Source: Diadema setosum (taxonomy: Eukaryota; Echinodermata; Echinoidea; Diadematoida; Diadematidae). Taken from it: a DNA stretch of 64,000 nt. Location of the stretch: assembly GCF_964275005.1 (NCBI RefSeq), contig NC_092685.1:11700913-11764912 (forward strand), written 5' to 3'. The notes under the pieces were generated by a model. That model saw nothing but the letters and a program-made list of their open reading frames with translations. It did no database searches and had not been told where the DNA came from. A program made the position numbers and the translations under genes. Shown one piece after another: positions 48,537 to 61,100 of the stretch. Within the stretch, counting starts at the first letter, position 1. Each line of letters starts with the position of its first letter.

Positions 48537-51500
48537 GAATGAGATATAAACTGTTCGATGGTAGGGAAACGAATTGAAAAGGGTAGGTTGTTAGGTAGAT
48601 ATAAAGATAGATAGATAGATAGGTAGATAGATACATAGATACATAGATAGATAGATATAGATAGAGAGATAGGTAGGTAGGTAGGTAGGTATAGATAATA
48701 GGTATCTCAGAGGTGATGTGATCATGATGTCAGAGGGTGAATTGGAATCTAAACCAAACTAACGAAATAATGCATATCGTTACGTTTGAACAAATGGCAC
48801 ATAACCGTCTATTCTAAAGACGGTTCATTGTATCTTACCAAAGTCGTTATCTATTGCATTCCTGACCTTTCCGTTGTATTTCTACCAGTTAGGTCATCCG
48901 AGAAGCAGGTTTCTCACCTCGGATGTCAGTTTGGCATTGTTCTCCGACATAGAAAGTTGGACACAGGCAGACAAAGAGTTCTGCACTGTCTGCACAGGTG
49001 CCTCCATTTAGACAAGGGTCGGAGGAACATGGGGCTTTGTCAGCAGGTTGTGTGTTAGAGACACGATGAGAGAAAGATGGCGCTTGGGTGGATTCTTGGC
49101 CTGCACGAAAGAAGTCAAAAAGATACATTGATCCGAAATAAAACGTGGTGTAAACAACAAGAATCACGTCCTCATTATACCTCGTCACTCCATCAGTAAC
49201 AGATAGAATGTAGTGGCGTTTTCTTGAGTTTCCAGGTCATTACCATTGGCAAGGGGGATGAATAAATAATAATATTGTTAAAACCGACATGTACTATATA
49301 ATTATGATATGCGTTCTTCGGTTCTGACGCAAAATAGTGTGGCTATTGAATATCAGAGGACGATGGCAAAAACATGTTTGCTAGATCAGATACATAAATG
49401 TACAAAGACAGAAAAGGGTATTCAGGATTGGGGAAACAGCAAAATTAGGGGAGATGCGATAAAGAAGAGCTCCGTGATCATTTATGACAACACAAAAACA
49501 GAACTAAAAGGATATCATCCTGCCGATGAACCGTAAATATAGATACAACACTATTACAATCGAACTTCAGATTTTTTTTTTCTAAATAAAACGTCAGTAT
49601 CACAGTGAAGAGTATTCGCTCACCACGGAAACAGCACAATATCTTGCAAAGAATCTAACAATGCCTTAGCCTACGTAGACTAAAACGAGCATAATGCGAG
49701 GTCTGACATTTCATATCATCTTCAACTGAGGTGTTTTGTCTAATCGGGAAGCAGACAATAAAATAATATGAAATTTTATTACGTGGGAGTTCTACGGCGC
49801 ACGTGACACCAGTGAAGCCGTCCGGACAGAGGCACATGGAAGTGTAGACTCCGTAGGGGTCAGGCCCGTCCAACACACAGGTGCTCCCTTCAGCACAAGG
49901 GTAGGACGAACATTGATCTACACAGGAAGAAGAACATTTATCTGTTACAGTGGCGTATCTAAGGGGGGGCAAGGGGGGCACGTGCCCCGGGCGCCACTCC
50001 TTGGGGGCGCAAAAAAAACGAAAAAAAAAACGAAGAAGAAGAAGAAAAAAAAAGGAAAAAAAAACGAAGAAGAAGAAGGGAAAAAAACGAAGAAGAAGAA
50101 GAAAAAAAAGAAAAGAAAAGAAAAGGAGAAGAAGAAGGAAAAAAAAAACTCGCTCGGAAGGGGGGAGGGAAAATGGTGGGGGGGGGGGGGGGGGCAGAAA
50201 ACCAAATCAAACAAGATAAAAACAAAACATGATGATGACGCGGACAAAATGACAATGTTTATTGTGTTCACACAAAAATTCCATGTTCTGTGAGCTGAAA
50301 TACAAAAATTTTCGGCTCGCTCGCTGCGCTCGCTCGCCAAAATTTATATAAAAAAGAAGGTAAGAACAAAACGTGATGATGACAAAATGACAGTGTCTAT
50401 CGTGTTCACACATGTCATTTTATATTTAGCAGGCAAAATGTTTCACGGAGCAGCGGCTGCAATTTCGTTCTGAAGCGATCGCCAATTGGATCAAAAGAAG
50501 GCGCCAACGGTTTCGAACATACGGGGGGGCGCAAAAAAACCCCGAATCAAACAAGATAACAACAAAACGTAATGATGACGCGGAAATATACAAATTTCGG
50601 CTCACTCGCTCGCACTAATTTAGAGTATTTTTTCAAGTCCTCACTTTGTTGGTATAAATCGTTATCTATAAGGCCGTCGCTATATCTTGATTAGAATTGT
50701 AAGATTTAATAGCAAAAAATGACAAGAGTGTCATGATTTGTAAGCTGAAATACAAAAATTTTCGGCTCGCTTGCTGCGCTCGCTCGCCAAAATTTGTATA
50801 AAAAAAGAGAAGAAGATAAGAACAAAACGTGACGATGACGCGGACAAAATGATAATGTCTATTGTGTTCACTCATGTCATTTTATATTTAGCAGGAAAAA
50901 TGTTACACGGAGCAGCGACTGCAATTTCATTCGTTCTGAAGCGATCGCCGGTTGGATCAAAAGAGGACGCCAACGGTTTCGAACATACGGGGGAAGGGGG
51001 CGCAAAAAAAAAAATAAAAAAAGATAAGAAAAAAAAAACGTAATGACGCAGAAATATACAAATTTCGGCTCACTCGCTCGTACTAATTTAGAGTATTTTT
51101 TCAAGTCCTCAGTTTGTTGGTATAAATCGTTATCTATAAGGTCGTCACTATAATTGTGAGATTTAATAAGCAAAAAATGACAAGAATTCCATGTTTTGTA
51201 AGCTGAAATACAACAATTTTCGGCTCGCTCGCTGCGCTCGCTCGCCAAAAATTTTAGATAAAAAAAGATGAGAACAATACGTGATGATGACGAGGACATA
51301 ATGTATATACAAATTTCAGCTCACTCGCGCGCACTAATTTAGAGTTTTTTAAAGTCCTCAGTTTTTTGGTATATATCGTTATCTATAAGGTTGTCACTAT
51401 AATTGTGAGATTTAATAAGCAAAAAATGACAAGAATTCCATGTTTTGTAAGCTGAAATACAACAATTTTCGGCTCGCTCGCTGCGCTCGCTCGCCAAAAA

Positions 51501-54500
51501 TTTTAGATAAAAAAAGATAAGAACAATACGTGATGATGACGAGGACATAATGTATATACAAATTTCAGCTCACTCGCGCGCACTAATTTAGAGTTTTTTT
51601 AAAGTCCTCAGTTTTTTGGTATATATCGTTATCTATAAGGTCGTCACTATAATTGTGAGATTTAATAAGCAAAAAATGACAAGAATTCCATGTTTTGTAA
51701 GCTGAAATACAACAATTTTCGGCTCGCTCGCTGCGCTCGCTCGCCAAAATCTATCAAAATTCATTACATTTAAATCACCCTCAAAAGATCCCTTTTAAGT
51801 GCTTGAAAAAGCATCATGTGGACTTTGTTTAAAGTCCCTACCGGGATGGTGTTGGGGTTGAACACTTTTTCAGAAATTAGGGGCGCAATTTTCGTGCTTG
51901 CCCCGGGCGCCGTTTTCCCTAGATACGCCACTGATCTGTTACAACCATATCCAAGTTTATGCCACACTTAGTTGCGATGATCAGTTTCATGGAAATTTAC
52001 AGCAATATATTAAGTCGCATGCAATGATAGAAATAAAATACTTCTAGAAAAGAGAGAACCATATCAAACCCAAATCTTACGTAAACTATCCTACAGACAC
52101 TTATCAAATCTGTTTGATTGGGAGAGACAGATATACAAACAGGTTAACAAATGAATGATTTGAAAAACTCCAATCCAACACCCGTACACTTATTACTTTA
52201 TGTTTTGATTTCCCAGTGTTTTGCCCGACATGACACAAACCTTCATGTGGCCTTGTCGCAGTGCTCGGTGTGGAGCTAGGTGACACGCCCACCTCAACCA
52301 TCCGCTCTTCACAGTAATCGCCTTGGAAATCCGACGCACAAAGACAGACGTAAGCTGTCGTGTCCTCACTAAGATAACATGTGCCTCCATTTTGACAAGG
52401 GCTTGAGTAGCAGACACCTTGAACACACACATATGCACACAAATAAGTATTAGACGATTCTTAACCGATTCTGGCTAAGCGTTTAACTTTTTGTTTTCTG
52501 GTGTAAGGCATGCCATTTATAGAATTTAAATGAATATTGTTAGACAAATGATGAGACATCATTCTGATAACAAGGGGATTCTTAGATGATATGATAAACA
52601 GTTCCCGAAGTTATCATATCATTGGATTAGCACATCAAATCGAGACAGGATTTGCTTGCGATTTGATTTACTTTCTTTCAAAAGGCGTATTACAGTAACC
52701 GTATTTGAGAGAAATCGCTGGTGGTTGTGTTAATATTATGATTTTTCTCGTGAGAGAAATGCCTTGACCTCTCTATTTCGAGTCATACCGAAAAGTGAGT
52801 AAACAAACAGGATTGTTTCTTTCTTTCATAGGCTCAGTCTCTCATTTTTATTCTTCGAGCATAAATTGCCGAATTGTAATCAAGTCTCGGGGAAATGAAG
52901 CCATGGCAATATCATGACGTTCTTTATTTGATATCCCTACGATTTTCATTGTTTGGTCTGGTGTACGGAAACTTTAGCGTAAATGCAAATTTCAGAACTT
53001 ATTTAATCCACGTGATCCATAAGGCGAATACTGACCGTATGTGACACGCAGCGTAACATTATAAATTTTCATGTGTATATGTGTATTCCTAAATATCTTA
53101 TTTGACAACAATTACACGAATTAGGAAGGTTTTATCCTATCAAACGAGACTCCATAACGCTTTTATACTGACTTTGGATTTCGCAGTTTGTCCCCATCGT
53201 TCCTGAGGAGCAGGTGCAGCTGTAGTCACTACCCTGGTTGAGGCACAGCGCTCCATTCTGACATGGTTCAGATAGGCACGGCTCTGTATAGGGAAAACTT
53301 CTTATATTTAAATCAATAATGCCTCTAAGTTGAACAACTCATTTTACTTGTGTGATAAATTCTGTTGTAATTTTGGTTATTTAGGTGAATGATTCCTATT
53401 CACCACGGGGTGCTTCTGCTGAAAATGGAGAGGTTCATTTAAAAGCTAGGAAGAAAATGGCTTTACCCAAAAGATTAAGGCGAAGACATCTCTTGTTTCC
53501 AGACCACATGCTGAGAAAAGAACCATCTAAATCATTAAATTCTGACCAGAAACATTGAAGTTAATTGTAACAGAGGTAGACCACAAGAAACACTTCTAGT
53601 TCCGGGGAGTTTGTAGACAGCATTCCCAGGCAGCTATCACCTGGTGGATTCATCTAGAGAGAGAGTAAGTCCTCCAGAAGATGGCGACGGTTATTACATG
53701 CAGGGAGATGTCCTGAAACCTTCTATCGTTTGAAAATTGTGCTGCTTTTATGTTACTTTATCAGTTTATGTGCCCATCATGCTATGCCATGTCAACTAAG
53801 ATGAAGGAAACCAACTGTTGAGTTTAGCATTAAAATGAAAATGGTACGTAGTAGACATCAGAGTTAATGACCTCTTCATACCTTACTTTGTACCATTTTC
53901 ATGTGCCTGTTACCTAAAACATTGTATTTTTTGTAACTGCTTTAGCATAGGTCTGATAGAGGTTATGTATCGATCATCAGTCATCTGGCTCGTATAGTTA
54001 TCATAATCATTCAAAAAACGTGAATGCATGGATTTTTATGTTTCCAAGAGAATCCCGCAAAGGGGCCCTGAAATCCAAATGCATGTTGATTAGTGTTGAT
54101 TTATGATACCCTCAACATCACTTTTGCGGTAAAACAAATATCTAGAAACATTTCATATATTTTTAATGATTTTTTCTTCTATTTTTCTTCAGATTACTTG
54201 GGAACGCCCACAAAAAATCCTTCCAAACCAATCAATATTGAATATTCTTGAGATGACATCATCTGTCAATCATTGCGATGTTCAAATGTTCAAATGTGAA
54301 TCCCCACCTCAACCAGCACTGTACAGTCCCTTTAATATTGATTGGTTTGAAAGGATTTTTTTTTGTGGGCGTTCCCGAGTAATCTGAAGAAGAATAGAAG
54401 AAAAATCGTTAAAAATATATGGAATGTTTCCAGATATTCGTTTCACCGCAAAAGTGATGTTGAGGGTATCATAAATCAACACAAATCAATGTGCATTTGG

Positions 54501-55086
54501 ATTTCAGGGCCCCTTTAACTATCATAAATCACTGCAAAGAACTACGACTGATATCAAGATGTTCAACTGGTGCTTCATAATTCCTCTTTCTACCTCATTA
54601 TTGTATCGCACCTGATTTGGACCATGGAAAATTTCTCCTTGCTCTTTTTATCACTTGAGAAAACGAGAGAGTCTGCAGCACGAATGCAGCTACAGAGTTA
54701 GTGTCCAACACGTACGGACTTACCATGATACCGACATTCATTTCCAGTGTATGTAGTGGGACAGTAACAGAAGTAAGAACTTCCCAACTCGCTGATGTAG
54801 CACTTGCCACCGTTCAAACAAGGATTGGAGAGACAGGGATCTGATCATTCAAAAAAGAGAAGTCAGTGTGATTTTAAGCCCTTAAACACCAGATATACAA
54901 ATTACCGCAAAGTTAGTATCGTTTTTTTTTTTGTTTTTTTTACATCACTTGCCTAATACAATGTATTAGTGATGTTCATGTGTGCATGTTTGTCGTCATC
55001 TTTGACCTGAACTGTTGAACCAAGCGCAATCATTTTTTCGACGTGCAAATTCTTCCTGTGGGAATTAAAATCACCTATTGCTTATA

Positions 55087-55146
<60 letters not shown>

Positions 55147-58100
55147 TAAATACATGGATACATACAGTGTACATACCATACACAAGATATATTTACCAAC
55201 TGAGTGCGAGATGGAGAGGCACAAACAAACTCACCAAGATATTGACAAGTCGTTCCGGAATAACCGCTCGGGCAGTCACAAGCAAAGCCAGCAGAGCTAG
55301 GTCTGCACGAACCACCGTTCTGACACGGATCAGAGGAGCAGGTGTCGGCAACAGGAACTGACCGTAAAAAGATAAAATTCAGATGATAATTAGTTGTGTG
55401 TATTTTTTTTTTTCTCTCTCAACCAATACCATCGTTCAGATACACGTTCATTGATTCCTCTTTTTCATTCTTATCTGTTTAAATCAACGGTAATCGTGAA
55501 GTTCAAACGACAGATCTAGCTGATTAATAGAACACAGAAAGAGACAAACAATTTACGCTCATCCCCACCTTGTACTTCGCAGTGTTGCCCCATCCATCCG
55601 TCTAGACAGTTACACGTGTAACTGACTAGCTCCTCCTCGAACACTGGGTCGTCCACACCCCGCACGTCGATACATTCGGCATCGTTCAGACAGGGGTTCG
55701 ATGAACATGGCGCTTGTAGTGACAACATAAACAGAAGGCCACGGTAAGAAAGAAGCAACCCATTAGATTTAGAATATAAATACAAAGAATATTATCAGAA
55801 TTTAGACGATGAAAATGACTTTTCATCTGGTTACAATCATGTGCCTGCATCATGAAATGTTGGTATTATTATAATGTAATCATCCTTCGTTATTTATGTA
55901 ATTACAGCTCATTTTGTATGCCGTTATGTATCTTAAAATGATCATTATTATCATTAACCTATATTATCATTGCTAGTGTGATATTTGACATAGTTAACTG
56001 ATGAGTAGATTATGATCTGAATAATTTTTTGCTTTTAGATATCATGAGAATTTTGTCGCATATTCGCACTGTCGTCTCAAATTGAAAAATCAAGCAATGC
56101 ATGTAAAATAGGGCTTAGAAAAAGAATGATAAACCAAAAGAAATGAGCATTTGCAATCATAATGACCATTGATGAATTATAGTTTACCCGGGACCGAACA
56201 TGTTCTGCCGACGAAGTCTGGTGTGCACTGGCACCAAAAGCCAATCACCAAATCCGCATTGCCGCCGACGAGGGCGTTTCGACACTCCGCGTCATTTTCA
56301 CAGGGATCAGAATAGCACGGATCTGTGTCATAGAGATTAGTTTGATGATAGATGGTCAGTAATGATACATGATACGATAGAGAGTTAGTTCTGTCATATA
56401 CTATCACACATTTTCAGGTACTATTAACTCTAAGACCCCACGACCATGGCATGCTCACAAAGTTTTGGACTCGATATGCAGCACATTGAGTAATTCTATA
56501 AAAGTCGACTACAGTTTCGCTATACAAACCCATTTCTAACTGTAAGATCTTGTCACCGATGTGAAGAGTTTTTTGAATGCTTCAAAACAGTCAAGGATGA
56601 TACAAATGCACGCGTTCATCCTTCTCCAAATCACTTTTACTATTTGCCACATCATTTCGTCTTTTTTTTCACACGTGAGTTATACCAAGCAAAAATGTGG
56701 ATTTCCGTTCTTACGTTGTGCACCGTTTAGGAAATAATGAGAAATAACAGTGTTCTGTTTGTAGGTGTGACGTTTCACGATATATCCAACTGAGTGGTGA
56801 CCGTGACTCCATCTTTTGATAAAAAAATATCTTGGATTATAACTCAATGCGATAAAACATTTTGTGAGAACGGGAAATATTCACAGAAAAGTCGGGGTAA
56901 GTGCGATGGGTGAGGTAGGGGCCACTACGTATACCTTCGTGTTGACATGTGGTTCCAGTGAAGCCGGGCTGACACTGACAGAAAAATAGCCTCGAAGTGG
57001 TCATGGCGGCTGCCTGCTCAAGCCGGAAGCACAGTCCATTTATGCAAGGGTTCGGCGAGCACGGGTCTGTACGATTTCACGGAAACCAATGACATGGTAT
57101 TGTAAATAGAAGTTCACAAGAAATGACAAACAAAAATAACACATAGTAGGGCCTAATGAGAAATTAAATGATAATAGTAACATTCGTTACCACTGTAGGT
57201 AATCGTCCATTAAAGATGTCTGATGTAAGATCAACACTATTTTGCGAAAAGTTGATTGGGAAAAAGGTTTAATACTAAACAGTCAACATTGTTCCGTGTT
57301 GAATTCTTGATTCGAGTCCTGCGATAAAAGTTGATAGTCTGACGTCTATTCATCCATGTCTACTTACTTTCTTGAACTTCTTCTGTACAGTTGTCTCCAT
57401 AAAAAGAGGCAGAACAAACACATTGGTAACCAGGAGCAACGAGCGTTTCTTCAAAACAGGTGCCTCCATTTTGACACGGATCTCCAACACAAGGCCCTGT
57501 GATATTGAAAAAAAGAAGAAGTTAATGTTAATGATTGATGCGTGATAAAGCATTGGCTTCAGTACCTTGAACTGCATGATCACACAACTGTTGATGCACA
57601 ATATGTATGAATGCATATAAATGTGAAAATAATATATTCAAGGACATGTAATGCGATCACAAGAAATCTGACCTGTGACCTCACAATGACGCCCGCTGTA
57701 GCCCGACAGACAATCACAGTAGTAGTCTTCTGTCTCGTATTGGTTGATGCACCTTCCCTCATTCTGGCACGGCGAGCTTGCGCAACCATCGTAGCCTAAA
57801 AAACAAACGTGTTGGATACATTATTGATTTAAGTCTACTCAATCTGTTAGTATAGGTTTACCTATAAGTATTTGAACAAACACATGCACAACCAATATTT
57901 ACTGCAATTATAGGCCTACCACAAAATGTTTGTGCTTCAGTGTACGTGTGAGTGGGTGTCTATGACTATAAAATACCAATATCGAAAGCGCAGACATTAT
58001 CATCAAGCATTAGATACACAGGTGCCCATTCCGACATGAGCAGAGTAGCTACAAGTAACAGCAATTCGACAGACTCACCACTAACAGACACTGAATTTTG

Positions 58101-61100
58101 GCAGCGATCGCCGAAAAACCCGTGCTGACAGTCACACGTGAAGCCGCTGATAGCGAATGGAGTAGGGTCACACAGCCCGTCATTTAGGCACGGGTTGGGT
58201 TCGCAGTCCCCCGTCCCTGTTAACAATAATCATGATTGAATTCTAAGTCATAGTAACAACAATCGCAATAAATGTCTGTTGAAATTTAAAAAAAAAAAAT
58301 AAAAAACCTTAATAATTAATGATGGTTACGATGATATCGATGATGATGATGATGATGATGATGACAATAAATGATAAACATGTATTGCGCATCAACCAAT
58401 CTCCGTGAGCTTTTTGAAAAATAGAAATAAGCAGAAAATAATAATTATATAAAAAGAGTATGTTCAAAGTACAGTTAACGTACACAAACATTAACTGATT
58501 TTGCAGTAAGAGTTGAAAACAACTTTTGTTACGTTGCCGGGATGTAACGATAGTACGTATTATAGTCAATGATTAGTAGTACATTTGTCCATACTGAACA
58601 TTCCACAACACAGTTATTCTTTAACGTATGGTTCAGTATCTGCGGTACATTTCTGTGGGAGAGTCTATGGTAATAGCAGGTTATGAATCGCTCGGATACT
58701 ATACCTGTGTCCTCTCTGTCGCAGAAATATCCCACGAATCCTGGAGCGCACAGACACAGGAACGTCGCCCTATCTGGCTCGGTGGAATCGACGCAAGTGG
58801 CGCCATTTCTGCATGGCTCACTGGTGCACAATTCTGCTGTGGCTCGTGGAGCAGCAGTAGCTGAAAATGAATTAAAGCGAGACAAAGTAAAACATCATGC
58901 CGTAGGATATGATAAGATAATGTACACACATATACAGACATCTCGATTATTACGCTCTGTTCTTTTCACTTCATTGCATTTGTTTGCTGCAATACATTCA
59001 CGTATCTAACTAAGTTACATAGGCTTGGGCGTCCTTGTTTCTTCGGCCAAGTGTGTTGTGTCCATTGAAGGTGCTTTGTCAGTAGGTGACATGACATTTG
59101 CTCCTACGACAATTGCTCCGGTCTTATTTTCTCCGAGGCTTATGGTTAGCGTTAGGACTGTGATAGGGTTTTAGCTTTAGCTTGATACGAATATTATGAT
59201 TAGGATGAGGGTTACGTTTGTGTGTAGAATTTATGTTTGGCTTAGCGTGCAGATATTTCATGGGAGCAATTGTCGCAGAAGCAAATGTCATGATACCCTG
59301 TCAGCAACGGTTACCCATTTTGTCAGTTATCCACAATCACCGACAGACTCCATCTGATGAATGGTGTGGAATTATCGAAGGCATAGATGTCAAATCATAG
59401 CTCCGTCTATTGCCATAAGTGGTTACCAGTGACAAGTAAATGAATCCGTTATATCTTGTTTTCGATTGCGTCCAAAATATCTATCGGTGGATTAGAGTCC
59501 GAGTTATCTTGATGTAATGTTGAGATCCTGAGCCTAAAAGTCCAGGGCCCTGTTTCATAAAGCTGTTCGTAAAGTTACGAACAACTTACGAGCGACTGGA
59601 GATCAGTTCTGATGTGCTATACTTATTAGAATATCCATAATTCAGCACAAGAACTGATCACCAGTCGCTCGTAAGTTGTTCGTAACTTTACGAACAGCTT
59701 TATGAAACACCTCCTGGTATGTTGTTTTCCTCTAGATTTGTTCGCAGAAAGAATGAGCCTACCTTTTCTTTTAGGTATTCCACCTAGACTGTCATGTGAA
59801 CATCATAATCATTACACGTGAAATAAAGATTTGCCCTGAATGTGTCAAAACATAATTATACGTGACGTTGTGATACCAATTTTACACCCCTGACCAATTG
59901 CTGACAGATAACAGTGCTTCAATGGAGATGTTATCCGGATCTGTCTCTGCGCCCTCCACTTTATATAATATTATTTTTCATTTCTTGATATCTTTCCCTT
60001 CTTTTATCTTTTCCTTTATGATTTTCGTTCATTCAACTCACCGGTAATTTATTTCCATCAACAAAAAAGTTATACATAATACAAAACATGCATTTGTCAA
60101 TCCATGTTATAGATCTAGAGCAATTTGAGAAAAAAAATACAAGTCATTTAATATAATGCAAAATGTATATGCGGATGAATATATATCGGGAAAACAATGT
60201 ACACTTTCATGACTTTGCAATGAGAACGTGACTCAATGGTATTTACTCGAAGATGGCTGCTGGATGACTGTCTCGCAGTACGTTCCTCCGTAAGGCGGCT
60301 GGCACAGGCATACAAACGGAACGGTTGTCGAAGGGTCGTCCGCGCTGAAGCAGATTCCTCCGTTTTGGCAGACGATGTCTGCGCATGAAACTAGAAGAGA
60401 GCGCGGGATGACGAAATATATGATAACAATTATGATGATGATAGTTTAAGACGATATTTGAGTGGCTTATTAGTGTGCGTCCTTATCTTTGTGCCGCAAA
60501 AAAAAAGGTGTATCTAATTTGTTTAATGAGAAACAAATTAGACACATCCGTAAAGTTTGACAATTTCACAATCCACGCAAAAGTTGTGAGTTTCTAAAGT
60601 TTTGGTTAAACCCGTGCGCCGTCATTGCTGGATGAAAAGACTAACGACTCGCGATGTCATACTATTGGAACGAAAATATAAAGAGCAGTGCACATGATTT
60701 CATTTCTATAGAAAGTTTACATTTCCTGAACTTGTTACTAACGTGTAACAATAATAGGAGAAATATTTTCTTTACATTTGATTTTCAGATATTTCGAACG
60801 AATCGTGCAATTTTCATCCAACTTCACTTATATCTTTTTCCTCAAACCTCATTGATGCGTGCTCATCTTCTTAATTATTTCTGCACTTTACACTGAATCC
60901 ACGTATCCTTTGGGTAAATTGCTAAATTCCCCTTTTAAGCATCCTGCAACCAATCTGGGTGATTCAACTCGAGAAATTGCCAATTGTCGGAAATAGAATT
61001 CTGTCTTTATTGCATTAATCGATAAATATTACTGTTCAATACTTCAGAAAATTAAATCTTACTTTTTCTCAATGGAATGATTATTCGCGCTAAAATCAAA

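Noticed and set aside
49913-50340. Lys-rich and Phe-rich open frames
   Set aside because: They are low-complexity AAG-rich DNA inside the hAT element, with no transposase motif.
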